The position numbers and the translations under genes were made by a program. Positions 20,140 through 31,475 of a DNA stretch of 64,000 nucleotides are shown here, piece by piece. Position 1 is the stretch's first letter. Every line of letters starts with the position of its first letter. The notes beneath the pieces were generated by a model. That model searched no databases. It worked only from the letters and a program-made list of their open reading frames with translations, and had not been told where the DNA came from. Origin of the DNA: Fremontodendron californicum (Eukaryota; Streptophyta; Magnoliopsida; Malvales; Malvaceae); contig JAULJL010000035.1 of assembly GCA_030761205.1 (NCBI GenBank), positions 13,844,001-13,908,000 on the forward strand. The letters run 5' to 3'.

Positions 20140-22218
20140 TGATAACTCGTATAATTATATAGTTTTTAGTTATGTTTTATTATTGTTTTGTGTCAAATAC
20201 GAGTTATTATTGTTTAGTCTAATTGTGTTTATGATCTTTTATATTTTTATGTAATTTGGTGTTTTTCACAAGTTTCTTTGAGTGATTTCAGATTACTAGA
20301 ATTAAGGGCAAATCCAGTTCAGTTCCAGTTCCGACACCTTTTTCCATATCAGCTATATCTGGAGTTTCACTAAAGCAATAAGGCTGAAATTTTAACCGTG
20401 CAAAGTTAAGAGGCATATCTATCTTTTTCATGTTTTACACTTCTTGAAATGGAGTCGTTTTCCCTAGCGAAATCAACCATCAAGTTGGCTGATGTGCAAT
20501 GACATCTGTCCTGAGCAGTTTTCGCATTTTGACCATATCGTCCGATACCAATAAGCAAATGAGCTGATTCCAACGGCTATGGATCACTAACGGATATGGG
20601 AACATTTGTCTAGAAGACCATGTGATCAGATAAAGCCTCCAATATTGAAGAAATCGACCATCAAGTTGGCTGATGTGCAATGACGTCTGTGCTGACCTGT
20701 TTTCGTATTTTGCCCATATCTTCTTCTCCACATCAGCAAATGAGCTGATTCCAACGGCTATGAATCAGTAACTCATAGGGGAACATTTTTCTAGAAGACC
20801 ATGTGATTAGATCAGGCCTCCAAGATTGACAAAATCGACCATCAAGTTGGCTGATCAAAATGGTCATACAATATGACGAAAATTGTTAGAAAAATGCACC
20901 CACCTATTATACCTACCTTTGAAATTTGTAAAGCTTGTCTCTTGTCATTTAGCCCTCCAAAATGTGTATAAATAGAGGGCCTTGGATGATTGTAGAGGAT
21001 ATATTGTACATAGGTAGGATATTAGCCATTTTAATAAAATTCTCTAAGTTTTCTTCTTCTTTCTTTTCTCTAGCTTTCTTTCTTTTCTCTAGTTTTCTTT
21101 TTCTTTAGAGAGAGCAAGAGGTTGGATAATTAATATTCTTCCTCTTCTTCTTTCTTTCTTTTATTTTCTTCTTAGATTTTCTTTAATTTTATGTTTATGT
21201 TTACAATGCCTATGCTAGGCTAAACTTCTATTTGGTTAAGGGCGATTTCAAAGCCCTAGACATGTTTTATAATTGATTTTCAGATTCTATCTATCATTAA
21301 TTTTCTATCAAAGTTGCTTATGTTCTTCTACAAGAATTGTTCATGATGTTGTCTTGATTTGTTTAGGTGTACAACTAGATAGATCTTGATAATTATCTAT
21401 TGCTAGTTTAGGAGTCTTGATCCGTGTAATTGTCTTGATTTCCTATTCATAAGTGGCAATTTGTGATTAATGATTATGGTCAAGTTTTCAATAATTGCAA
21501 AGTGGAACATAACCTAAGTTGAACAATCCGAGCTTATGTGTTTGTTGCTTAGATCAACCTATCTTTCTCATCATAAAGCTGCCATTAAATTGAATCTAGA
21601 GAGCTTATTCTAGGTTGTTTGATGGTTAGAGATTAAATAGAGAGCTTGTTCTATTTAACGACAAACTAAGGAAAGATTGGGATAACAGAGCTTGTTGTTA
21701 TCTACGGTTGTTAACTTTGATAGTTGGTTGATATTGATAGATCTGAAATTGATTCTTAATGATGTCTAGTGGTGGAGAATGAAACCTTAACCATATTTTT
21801 CATATTTGATTCTTCTTACTTACTTGTTTTCTTACTTTTAGTTTGCTTATTTTTTATATTTATTTTTATTGGCTGGTTATACCGCCTCATTTGTATATTA
21901 ACTTTGTTTTATTTTTATTGGCTGGTTATACCGCCTAATTTAGTATATATATTTTTATTGGCTGGTTATACCGCCTAATTTAGTATATATATTTTTATTG
22001 GCTGGTTATACCGCCTTGCATCTTATTCTTATTATTTACTTTAGTTTAAATCTGGCTTCAAAAACCCTTTTCTTTTATTGTTCTTGAATTTAAGTTTTAA
22101 ACTATTAACTTATAAACTAAAACCCAATCCCTGAGGACTCGACCCTTGCTAACTACTATACTTATAATTTATCTTTTTAGTGCAAGGTTAAATAAGATAC
22201 ACTCTTTTGGGTGCATCA
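20140..22218 (+). repeat. 3' LTR of the Athila-like element
   Basis: Same length as the 5' LTR, with the TATA box at 20967-20974. Differences seen by eye include G/T near 20342, A/C near 20419, C/T near 20450, two adjacent changes near 20547, C/T near 21243 and T/C near 22166. Confidence 0.95.
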
Positions 22219-22689
22219 ATTTGCTTCAACAATTTAGCTCTAACACATACTCAACTCTACTCTACTCTCTCATCTCTACATGGCTATTTATAGCCATAAT
22301 ATCAAGGTGTGAACATGCATCAAGTGGCAGCCACCATAGCCACCTTCCACCACCTATCTTGGTGTGAACACATGCAAGTGGTAGCCACCATAGCCACCAT
22401 CCATTTGCAAGTGGTAGCTTCCATTATTGGTGGTGCAAGTGGTGCAAGTGGTAGTTCCATTATTGGTGCTAAGCCACCTATGTGACTTTGAGCCATATTC
22501 CAACAATAAAAAGAAACAATATGCTTTGTAAGAAGGCGCGAGATTGGTAAAAAATAAGACATTAATTCTTTATAGCCAAATTCTGTACCAATCGAGCCAA
22601 CATCTTAATGTTTTAACTCTTTGTTGTCTAATTGTGAGTGCTGTAAAGATTTTACTCATGTTTATGGAAAGTGGGCTTCTGGTGTTGAG

Positions 22690-23400
22690 TTTGTCTTTCG
22701 AAGAATGTATGATGATAATGGATAGTAAAAGTTCGGATATTTTATATTATTTGATCTGATTTTTGTAGATATGAATATGCGGATTTGAATAATTTTCAGA
22801 TTCGGATATTAGATATACTTTTCATAACGGATTCGAATAGGGACCTTTAGATATTTGAATCCGTTTTGATTTTTATTCGGATAGTATCAGATATCCAAAT
22901 TTATTAGTCGAATCCACTTTAGTTATGCGAATAGCAGATTCGGATATCCGAATCCAATATCGGTTTATATTTTTATCTTTAAAAAAATACAATTTAGGTT
23001 GTGTTTGAGAATTTGGATTTCGAAAGATGAATTTGGGTTTCAAAAATAGTATAATATGTAATAAAACACATGTAAATATAATATTGATGATCATTTTTCA
23101 AATCTATAGATTTGTTGGATGCCTATTTAGTGGTGAATTTGAAATACCTATAGCTATTTGTGAATTTGAAATTCATGTTTTTATACCATTAAAATATATA
23201 ATCATATTGAATCTCAACTAATTTATACATAATATATGTATTTCATTCTCACAATTTATATAGTAAATGAAATCTAAATCCAAATCCAAATCCAAATCCA
23301 AATTCAAATTTTCAAATTTATATTTACAAACATAACATTAATGAATTTGGATATTTAGCAGATTCGGATAATATTTATATTAACAAATGCAGCATCAGTA
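22690..23400. repeat. Degenerate element with CGGATAT and AAATCC words
   Basis: Words such as TTCGGATAT, GCGGATTTGAAT and CGGATATCCGAATCC are dense at 22730-22970. A hexamer run (AAATCC)n lies at about 23274-23310, and ATTCGGATA returns near 23363. It resembles the interior of a short dispersed plant element. No ends could be fixed. Confidence 0.4.
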
Positions 23401-23432
23401 AATCCAAAATATGACATATAACTTCTTCCTTC

Positions 23433-23543
23433 CATCTCTAAAAACTAAATTTTGGTTTGAGGTTGAGTGCAAATCCAATGGCATTAGTCTTCGGTGGCTG
23501 AGCCGTCATCTAAGAAAAGCTTTCATTGGAAAGGTCTTTAAAT
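23433..23543 (+). pseudogene. Possible isolated exon fragment, product not recognised
   Basis: One frame reads FEVECKSNGISLRWLSRHLRKAFIGKVFKL without stops and ends at a good donor (AAATT|GTAAGT at 23543|23544). I see no joining exon and no clear acceptor. It may be a piece of a host gene carried or left here, or chance. Confidence 0.25.
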
Positions 23544-24583
23544 TGTAAGTTTAGTACAGTTTTGTTTTCATTGAAAGAAAAGCTTATGATTTGAAGAAGA
23601 AAAAAAAAAAGGCTAAGAATTGGGGCATTAATAAAACACTGTTTTGACTAAAAACAAAGAGTGGAGAACTGATGAAGTGATGAGTGATGACAATTTTTTT
23701 TCTAACCAAGTGATGACCATTATTAGCTCTAGATTACTGTAAAGGATCACAATGAATGTTCGATAAATTAATTAAATCTCGCAATCTTGATTCTGTCAGT
23801 GTATTAAAATAATAATTTCGCTAAACGTATAAGATAATAATTTTTTATAATTTTTTAGGGTCCAACAAATATATAAATTAATAATTCTTAAAAAATAAAA
23901 AATACATAAAAATTTATATAATACTTAAAAAAAATTCACTTAATAGCTTTTATCTTCTTATTTAAGCTATTTTTCAAAATATGCATCTAGAGTTGTTTGT
24001 TTTTTCTTTGTATCTAAACCAAACTGAACGTCATCCTTAATTTTTTGCAATACATACACCACATTTGATTTTTTTTTTTCATGTTGTAACAAGTAATTAT
24101 TTAAAGTGATTATTATTTGAAATGCCTGTTTTGAAGAAATAATTAGTAAAGCACAACTCCTTTCAAATGAGATGTCATAAAGTAAAATGTATGAATTTTG
24201 AGTATAAGATTAAAACTAATGACTATTTATAGAAATTAAGTTCATGAAACATCTTCAACCCTTTATTTTCTAGAGCACTAAATTGTAAACTAATACCCAT
24301 TGCATGTATAACAATGTACTTATTAACTTTTGAGGTCTTATATGTACATTAATGTATATGTACATATTAACTTTTGAGGTTTTATATAAATATTACTTGT
24401 CGACTGTATTTAGTGTTTTTCATTTATAAATCATTTATGTATCTTAATAAAAGAAAATAATAATATACATGTAAAAGCATTGAAAACATAAAATTTTGTA
24501 TAAATTAATAAATATTAAGATATCGATAAATGAAAAATTTATTCATTTATCGATAATTAAATAACCTCTTTAAAGTAATATTT
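23544..24583. other. AT-rich non-coding stretch
   Basis: No gene, element end or RNA gene seen. Confidence 0.4.
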
Positions 24584-25829
24584 CACTACAAGAGAACGTC
24601 GATTTACCAACGGATTCATTATCAAAGGAAAAAAATCGTTGGTAATAACAAGCATTACCGACGGAAATTCGAGTATTACCAACGGAATGTTTTTGACTAT
24701 TACCGACGAAATTTTTGAACATTACCGACGGAATATTTACGACCGAAGTATTCCGTTGGTAATACTTTGGCTCGAATCTAATTCGTTCCCGCCAAATTAT
24801 TACCGACTGATATAGGATTTTTACCAATGAAAAATTTCGTCGGTAAAAAAAAACACGAATTTTTATAATTTTAATAAAAAATTTAAAAAGAAATAAATTT
24901 CGTCGCTAATACTTATTAGCAACGGAAAATTCGGTGCTAATAATGTTATTAGCGTTAGCTACGGAATTTAATTTTATTTATTATTTCCATAAAAATTAAT
25001 TTTCGTCGCTAGTATCTATTAGCGACGGAAAATTCCGTGGCTAACTTGCTACGGAATTTTTCTTCGCTAAAAAATATTAGCCACGGAATTTAATTTTAAA
25101 AATTAATTTAATTTATTATTTCCATACAAATTAAATTTTGTCGGTAATACTTTTTAGCGACGGAGTCGTAGCTAATAACATTATTACCTATGGAATTTTT
25201 CATCGCTAGAAAGTATTACCGGCGAATTTAATTTTAATAATTAATTTTATTTCGAAAATCGAGAAACTTTTTATCGACGAAATTTTCGTCGGTAATGATG
25301 AAAATTCAGTCAATAAAAGTCTCGGGCATAATTAAATGCCCGAGACTTCTTCTCTTCTTCTTTCTTCTCCTCCCCCCATCCCCTCCCCTCCCTAGCGCCG
25401 CCACTCCCGTTGCCGTACGAGCACGCGTCCGCCGTCGAAGAATTCCGTCTGCCTCACCGTCTCGTCCGCTGGTATGACTCTCTTCTCTATGTAAGTGCTT
25501 TGGATGACGAGAAACTCAACGAGAAACCAGATTTTTGGTTTGTGTCATAAACAAAAAAATCCCCGAGGAAAAAATAAACTCTCTCAATTAAATTCCTTTT
25601 ATTTTGAGACTGATCATATATGTTCCTTGTTTCTGTTGTATATGTAATAGATAAACTGCCATACTCTATCAGAATCCTGCTTGAATCTGCAATTCATAAT
25701 TGTGACAACTTCCAAGTGAAGAAGGAAGATGTTGAGAAAATTATTGATTGGGAAAATACATCACCAAAGCAAGTTGAAATCCCTTTCAAGCCTGCTTGTG
25801 TTCTATTGCAGGTGTTTGATAAACCTAGC

Positions 25830-25879
<50 letters not shown>

Positions 25880-26429
25880 TTCTCTACTAAAAGGAATAAA
25901 TGATGCTTTATTTTATCTTTAATGCATTCTGTCTTGTTGCCAGGATTTTATTGGAGTGCCAGCTGTGGTCGAGCTTGCTTGTATGCATGATGCTATGAAC
26001 AAGCTTGGCAGTGATACAAGCAAGATCAAATTGGTATAATTTTGTTCAAACATTAATTTTCGATCAGATTGATATAGTTTTCTGAGATTATTTTTAATTT
26101 TAATATTTTATAATACTAATTATTTTATTTAATTTTATTACAAAATAATTATAAATTTTAATAAATTTAATTATTATAATTATAATTATTATTTTTTTTA
26201 TTTCTTAAAAAAAATTACTGACAGAATTTTTCGTCAGTAATACATTTTTTGCTACGGAATATTCCGTCACAAATAGTAATTGCGACGGAATATTCAGTCA
26301 GTAATACTTTTACCGGAGGAATTTTTTTTTCTCGACAAAAAATAGTATCACCGACTTAAGAATTACCGACGGAATATGGACTTTTATCGACGAAAATTTC
26401 CTTCGATAAAAGTCCGTCCTCTTGTAGTG
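24584..26429 (+). mobile_element. Non-autonomous CACTA (EnSpm) element with captured gene pieces
   Basis: It begins CACTACAAGAGAACG and ends with the complement of CACTACAAGAGGACG, flanked by TTT (24581-24583 and 26430-26432), the 3-bp duplication expected for CACTA elements. Many subterminal copies of ATTACCGACGGAA and its complement lie in both ends, where CACTA transposases bind. No transposase is present in 1846 bp. The middle holds aconitase exons and a GC-rich piece at about 25335-25470 that looks like the 5' end of a plant gene (CT-rich leader then GC-rich codons). This is a Pack-CACTA arrangement. Confidence 0.92.
25651..26033 (+). pseudogene. Aconitase (aconitate hydratase) gene fragment, two exons, captured
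   Basis: Exon 25651-25811 encodes KLPYSIRILLESAIHNCDNF, then QVKKEDVEKIIDWENTSPKQ and VEIPFKPACVLLQ. Exon 25944-26033 encodes DFIGVPAVVELACMHDAMNK and LGSDTSKIKL. These are consecutive N-terminal exons of the iron-sulfur enzyme that converts citrate to isocitrate. Genomic splice sites are kept (TAG|ATAAAC, GCAG|GTG, CCAG|GAT), so the capture was from DNA. A (TA)n run sits in the intron. The catalytic cysteines and the rest of the ~900-residue protein are absent. The last exon has lost a few bases before its donor. It is not a functional enzyme, but antisense or chimeric transcripts could touch the parent gene. Confidence 0.9.
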
Positions 26430-26555
26430 TTTTTTAGTTCTAATAGTAATATTTTATAGGAGTTTTGTTGTATATAAAATAAAAAAAATTGTTGCTGCTT
26501 TTCTTTTCTTTTTTAATTTTTTAGGAGAGATCCAAATACAACTATTTGAGCAGGA

Positions 26556-26556
<1 letters not shown>

Positions 26557-26629
<73 letters not shown>

Positions 26630-26660
26630 ACCACTGAGTCAAGTGTTCGGTCCCTAAATC
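26557..26660 (-). repeat. (TA)n microsatellite grown inside a SINE head
   Basis: About 33 TA steps lie at 26557-26622. Next to it, read on the minus strand, is CTTGACTCAGTGGTTAGTGC, which matches the tRNA-like start of the SINE at 26814-26911 (CTTTGGCTCAATGGTTGGTGC). Confidence 0.5.
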
Positions 26661-26813
26661 TGTTCATAGATTTAGTTGGGTTAGATTGGACAAGTTTAGG
26701 TAGGTTATTAAGCAGTTTGTAATTGTTTAGGTCCGACTCGCTCTAAAATATGAGTAGAATTTTATGCTCAGGTCCGACTTGACTATATACCAAATTTGCA
26801 CAGGTTCGTCAAA

Positions 26814-26911
26814 TTTTTTTTTTTTTGATAGTTTGGGGGATGGAGGATTCGAACCGTGCTCAAAGAGTACGGGAGCATGCACCAACCATTGAGCCAAAGG
26901 CTTGGGTGCAA
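26814..26911 (-). mobile_element. tRNA-derived SINE
   Basis: On the minus strand it has an A-box-like TGGCTCAATGGTTGG and a B box GGTTCGAATCC, 30-40 bp apart, and ends in a poly-A (T run at 26814-26826). GTTCGTCAAA flanks it at 26804-26813 and 26912-26921. It is a SINE, not a tRNA gene: there is no cloverleaf. Confidence 0.75.
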
Positions 26912-26921
26912 GTTCGTCAAA

Positions 26922-27780
26922 ATTTTTACACAGAACTATTAATCACTCTTAAAAAATGATCGATTCCTCTTAGAAAAGATTGATGCCTCTAAAAAATTTA
27001 TATAACTAATAGTAAAACGAGCCGGGTTTAAGCAAAAAATGCTATGCCAAGCTCGATCCGTTTTTAAAATGGACCTCATTTTTTTGCCCAAACTCGTTTT
27101 TCAAACTTAATATTTTATCCAAACTCTCCTAAATATCGAATAAGTCTTCGACATTGAGCAAATAACCCGACCTATCGAGAGGTCTATCAGTCGCCCTTCT
27201 TTCTATTTAATAGTCACAAATCCTAACATTTTAATAACGGGAAAAATAAATTCATAAAGAAAAATAACTCTTTTCTCACAATCGTAATATAAATTAAAAT
27301 CTCTATCTTATACAAGAAGGAAGATTAATGTTTAGGTTTATATGTATGTGATTATAGAAAATATTTGTTGTAATATTACTTATGCCACAATATTAACATT
27401 TAAGCTATGGCCATGAAATGGAAGCCATTGCTTAATTAATCTTTAAATGTTGAGTAGGTACACATCATATCAGTTAAGTTAAGCTAAGCTAAGCTACATC
27501 TTTTATGATTGGTTAATTAATAATAATTATAATAATAAAAGAAAAAAAAAAGTAGATATCAACTAAGGCAGATGATATAATAAACATAATTTTATCAGAT
27601 AATCAGAACGGAAAGCAAATTCCATAAATGTTACAGCGTTGTGCATGAACGAACTCCTCCACCCGTTCATAAAAGCTCCTGTTATTTCATTTAAATCTTT
27701 TGATTCGATTTTCAATTGCCTTTCAACAACTTTTGGCATGGAATTTTAAATATATATATATATATTGACCTATCCACCGG
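26922..27780. other. AT-rich stretch with degenerate element pieces
   Basis: No gene. The text at about 26990-27190 (GAGCCGGG, GACCTATCGAGAGGTCTA) resembles the right end of the GACCTG...CATGGG family described below. Confidence 0.35.
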
Positions 27781-28329
27781 TAGAAGTGTTCATGGTCGGG
27801 TTCGGCCGGGTTTAAATATGATATCAATACCACATATATTTGTTCAAGTCTGATCCGGCCCAAAATACAAGTTTCAAATTCTGCTCAAATTTTTTCATAT
27901 TTGTAAATAAGTAATCCAAGCCCGTTTAGATCTACTCATATTTTTTTCTAAAAAAGTTTAAACAAATATGCTATTTTTTATTTAATTTTTAGTAATTTTA
28001 TCTTTTTCTTTTATTAAGTTTTAAAAGACGAATAATTTAACATATTTTTAAATATTTATACTATAATATTATATATTTATTTTTTTATATGATATAAATT
28101 GTATAATATATATAAACATAAAAATAAAAATAAATTTTATATAAATGAAAAACGGGTTGGGCCGGGCTCGAGTCTTGATTGTTGGAGCCAAGGCCGGACT
28201 CATTTTCTAAATGGACCTCATTTTTTTGACCAATCCCATATTTCGGGTTTAATATTTTTGTGCAAACCCTCCCAAATATCGGACGGACTTTCGGACTTGG
28301 GCGGATAGCCCGACCCTGGAACAGGTATA
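27781..28329. mobile_element. Short-TIR element, GTTCATGG / GGGTCGGG family, ~540-bp type
   Basis: The left end TAGAAGTGTTCATGGTCGGG and the complement of the right end (TATACCTGTTCCAGGGTCGGG) form imperfect terminal repeats. The interior (AGTTTCAAATTCTGCTCAAA, CCCGTTTAGA, TTGATTGTTGGAGCCAAGGC) is shared with the element at 41627-42170. No clear target duplication. Confidence 0.55.
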
Positions 28330-28477
28330 CTGATCGGTATTGGACAAGGTTTCTGAAACCCAGATTCGGTTCGATATATTATTTATTAAATAATAATATT
28401 TTTATTTAATTTTAAAATGTTAATATTTTATATATTTTAAAGTTTTCGAGTTTATTAAATCTCACTCGAATTTTGAG

Positions 28478-28793
28478 TAGACCTGTTCATGGGCCGGGCC
28501 GCGGTCCGGATTTTTTTCCCTCCTTACCCAGGCCCAACCCTAAGCGAGCTCGGGCCGACCCGTCGACCCGGATTACTATTCATAATATTAAAAAAATTAA
28601 AAGTTATTTTTATATTAATATTAATTTATATATTTTTATAATTAAATTTAAATAAAAAGTAATATTTTAATGGGTGAACAGTGATCCGGATCGGACCAAG
28701 ACGGCTCGGATCATGAAAAATCTTGCTCAGACCCGATCCAATATAAGCCAGGTTTACCGAATTAGACGAACTATCCAACCTATGAATAGGTCT
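28478..28793. mobile_element. Short-TIR element, TAGACCTGTTCATGGG family
   Basis: Left end TAGACCTGTTCATGGG; right end complement AGACCTATTCATAGG. Flanking 9-mers AATTTTGAG and AATTCTGAG differ at one base. 316 bp, AT-rich core, no coding capacity. Confidence 0.7.
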
Positions 28794-29089
28794 AATTCTG
28801 AGACCAGAGATAAGATTTACGTATTTGGATATTATCTAGCTTAATTTCAATGAATATTTTTTAGGATATGATTGTCAAAAGATTTTATAATTCATATTTT
28901 GTGTATTACCGATGTTTTCAAGAAGACACTTCAATGGTTAAAACTTGAAACTCTATTTTGGAAATTTCGAGTTTTAAATATTGAAATAAAAGAGATGAAA
29001 AATTAATTTAGGGATTCGAAAAAGATTATTTCCTTTTGTATAGCTACATTCTTCTAATGGATCCTTATATTAAAGAAATTATTTGAATT

Positions 29090-29222
29090 TGGAGTTTAGC
29101 TCAATTGATTCATGCAGTCACCCTTAAGAGATGACATCCAGCAGACTTGAGGTTCGAATCTTAGCATCTGCAACTCTTTTCTTTATTCCTAAGCCGCGAC
29201 CTATTTTGTACCCCAAAAAAAG
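29090..29222 (+). mobile_element. tRNA-derived SINE (GTTTAGCTCAATTGATTCATGC family)
   Basis: An A-box-like TTTAGCTCAATTGATTC is followed by B box GGTTCGAATCT, then CTAAGCCGCGACC, TTTTGTACCCC and a short poly-A. Relatives are at 29806-29960 and 31330-31475 (minus) and 35680-35803 (plus). Confidence 0.65.
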
Positions 29223-29246
29223 ATTGATTTTATGAGTGATTATATA

Positions 29247-29511
29247 TGCATGAGTCTAGCTCTGCTCAAGGGTCGGGTATAATTTTTTTCATTTCGAGCC
29301 GATCTGGCCTGGTTTGAATTACTATTTATGTAATAAAAAATTATTTTTTATTTAAATTTAATTATAAAAATATATAAATATAACTTTAAAAATTATTTTT
29401 TAATATTATTTAAACAGTAAAATAGCCGATGGATCGAGCAAGACTCACCTAGGGTCGAATTTGGATAAAAGAAGAAGAAAATTTTCGGATCACGACCCGA
29501 CCTTATGAGCA
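29247..29511. mobile_element. Degenerate short-TIR element, TCTAG..CTGCTCAAGGGTCGGG family
   Basis: The left end has CTGCTCAAGGGTCGGG and the right end has CCCGACCTTATGAGCAGGTCTA, an imperfect inverted pair. No coding capacity and no convincing target duplication. Confidence 0.45.
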
Positions 29512-29805
29512 GGTCTATACATTACAATCTTTTAATTCCTAATAAAAGACTAGCAAAGGCAATAATTTTTTACAAGAGAAGTAAGGCAGAGTTAACCATA
29601 AAACCGCATGCCAGAGGGTTGACTAACTAATGAATAAATCATACTATTCCCAGAAGTTTTTTTCTTTTTCTTTTTTTTGGGTACGATTCTTGTAGGTTGT
29701 GTTAATTAGTTGATACAATTATCCACCAAAAATCAAAGGTGCCAACTAATTTAACTGTTAAAATCTTCAAGGTTGTACCAAAAGCCTATAAACCATTTTG
29801 TATAA

Positions 29806-29960
29806 TTTTTTTTGGTAAAAAAAATATCATAGTTTCGAAATAATAGAAAGGATTATAGATGTTGGTATTCGAATTTCATACCTGTTGGATGCCATTTCGT
29901 AAAAGTGACTGTATGAACTAACTGGATCAAGACCCGGATTCACTTTTTTATATTATTTAC
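29806..29960 (-). mobile_element. Degenerate SINE copy
   Basis: On the minus strand: CCAGTTAGTTCATACAGTCA, then AAATTCGAATACC, then CTATAATCCTTTC and an A-rich end. Same order as the SINEs at 29090 and 31330. Confidence 0.5.
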
Positions 29961-30482
29961 ATATACTAAAGTTTTTTTTTTGTCTCCCCACATTCGGATT
30001 CAAATCATTTAGCACATTTTAGACTCCAAAAAACCCTTCAAATTATATGTTTGTAAGCTTGACAAACTATTTTCTATAGGTAAATATTAATTAAGCATGG
30101 ATCATCAGTTTAAGATGTTATGAACTATATATAATATATAGATCTAGATAATTTAAAATTAGATTATGAGCTTCTTTTAAAACTTGAAGGAAATATGTCC
30201 ATTTTATTAATAGTTTATCATTAACCCCTCCATCCTGTTCATACTATAACTCTCTTCTTAAATAAGAAAAAAAAGATTAAAAAGTTTTTTACATCACTAT
30301 TGAATTTAATATCTATTTATATATAAATTTGTATTATGCATAAGATAATAATATAAAGAATTTATTTTTTATACACTAACAATAGAGTTTTTTACGTCAT
30401 GTGTCAGATTAAGAGACTGTTACATGTCTTATTTTTAATTTTTAAATTATTATTTTTTTAAATATATTAAAAGTATGTGTCA

Positions 30483-30782
30483 TTAGACCTGCTCATGGGT
30501 CGGGCTACTCGCCCAGCCAATAGGCTCAACCCTAATTGTGTCGGGCTTGAGTAGGGATTTTGATAATTTGGATCGGCCCGACTCAAATTACTATTCATCA
30601 AATAAAAAATTTTATTTAAATTCAATTATAAAATATATAAAAATATTAATATAAAATTAATTTTTTAATATTTTTTTGAACAATGAAACGGGTTTTCGAG
30701 TCGGCCCAAAATGAGTTTGGGTGAGGAAAAAGATTTTCTACATCGCCATCAGATCTAACCCAACTCAACACATGAGCAAGTC
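30483..30782. mobile_element. Short-TIR element with 9-bp target duplication, GACCTGCTCATGGG family
   Basis: TATGTGTCA flanks it exactly (30474-30482 and 30783-30791). Ends: GACCTGCTCATG and the complement of GACTTGCTCATG. 300 bp with GGGTCGGGCTACTCGCCC near the left end and an AT-rich core. Confidence 0.75.
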
Positions 30783-31329
30783 TATGTGTCACTATGCTAA
30801 CCCCTCATGTGGAGTCTAAAAACTTCATTTACGTGAATAAGATAATTTCTTGATATAAAATCCACTTCTAGAATTCAAATTTCTCCTCATCTCTCAAAAA
30901 AAAAAAAAAAAAATGTAAGCGTTGTTGATCATATTATGCAATTTAACTGTACAATGTACGTTAATAACTTAAGATAAATATTTGAGTATATGATATTTTT
31001 TTTGATTCATCATTAATTGTAGGTAAAATATTATAATTAACCTATTTGACATTGTAACAATTAGAACTTGAGACTCCAATTTAGGAATCTTGTATTTTCA
31101 AATTTTGAAAATGAAAAATGGCGTATTTTTATTGTGTATTATTTTATTAGAAATAGAACACATCATTTATTAAAATCATACATAATTTTTTTTTTATTGT
31201 GTAGTTCAAAATCTAGTAAAATTTTTCATTACCTATATGCTTACACTTAGATACATACATACACATATATTTATATAACATATGCAAAACATTGATAAAA
31301 AATAGCATAAGAATTATTATTTTTATTAT

Positions 31330-31475
31330 ATTTTTTTATACAAAAAAAGTCGTAGTCTGAGAATATGAGAAAAAATTATAGATATTGGGATTCGAAACTC
31401 AGATTTACTGAATATCGTTTCTTAAGAATGATTGCATGAACAAATCGGACTAACAATTGGGTTTTTATTTCTTAT
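31330..31475 (-). mobile_element. Degenerate SINE copy
   Basis: On the minus strand: CGATTTGTTCATGCAATCAT, then CTTAAGAAACGATATTCAGT, then GAGTTTCGAATCCCAATATC and an A/T-rich tail. Confidence 0.5.

Larger units (their letters stand above)
12654..22218 (+). mobile_element. Young non-autonomous Athila-like (Ty3/Gypsy) element carrying cargo genes
   Basis: Exact ATTTG duplications flank it (12649-12653 and 22219-22223), within the Copia 5' LTR. LTRs 12654-14732 and 20140-22218 are each 2079 bp; by eye they differ at about nine positions. The primer-binding site TGGCGCCGTTGCCGGGGA (14739-14756) is the tRNA-Asp type used by Athila elements. The polypurine tract AAGTGTGGGGG (20128-20138) lies directly before the 3' LTR. 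The 5.4-kb interior has a truncated gag-like frame and two cargo frames but no protease, RT, RNase H or integrase, so it needs trans-acting help. The LTR differences suggest insertion well under a million years ago at usual plant rates (inference). Confidence 0.95.
8560..22505 (-). mobile_element. Defective Copia LTR retrotransposon, split by a nested element
   Basis: The element lies on the minus strand between ATAAA duplications (8555-8559 and 22506-22510). Its 3' LTR is 8560-9061 (502 bp, TGTTG...CAACA). Its 5' LTR is 12425-12653 plus 22224-22505 (511 bp), differing mainly by one extra 9-bp TGCAAGTGG unit. In minus orientation the primer-binding site (TGGTATCAGAGCC, 12409-12421) matches initiator tRNA-Met. 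The polypurine tract AAGGTGGAGA at about 9063-9072 abuts the 3' LTR. The LTR carries a TATA box (TATAAATAG, about 8848-8857). The interior is only 3363 bp and lacks the integrase core, the RT active-site box and RNase H, so the element cannot move alone. Confidence 0.93.

Noticed and set aside
26454..26642. Frame with alternating Tyr-Ile
   Set aside because: Pure translation of a (TA)n microsatellite.
26870..26911. tRNA gene suggested by A- and B-box-like sequences (also at 29090, 35720, 54400)
   Set aside because: No acceptor stem or anticodon arm; poly-A tails and target duplications identify SINEs.
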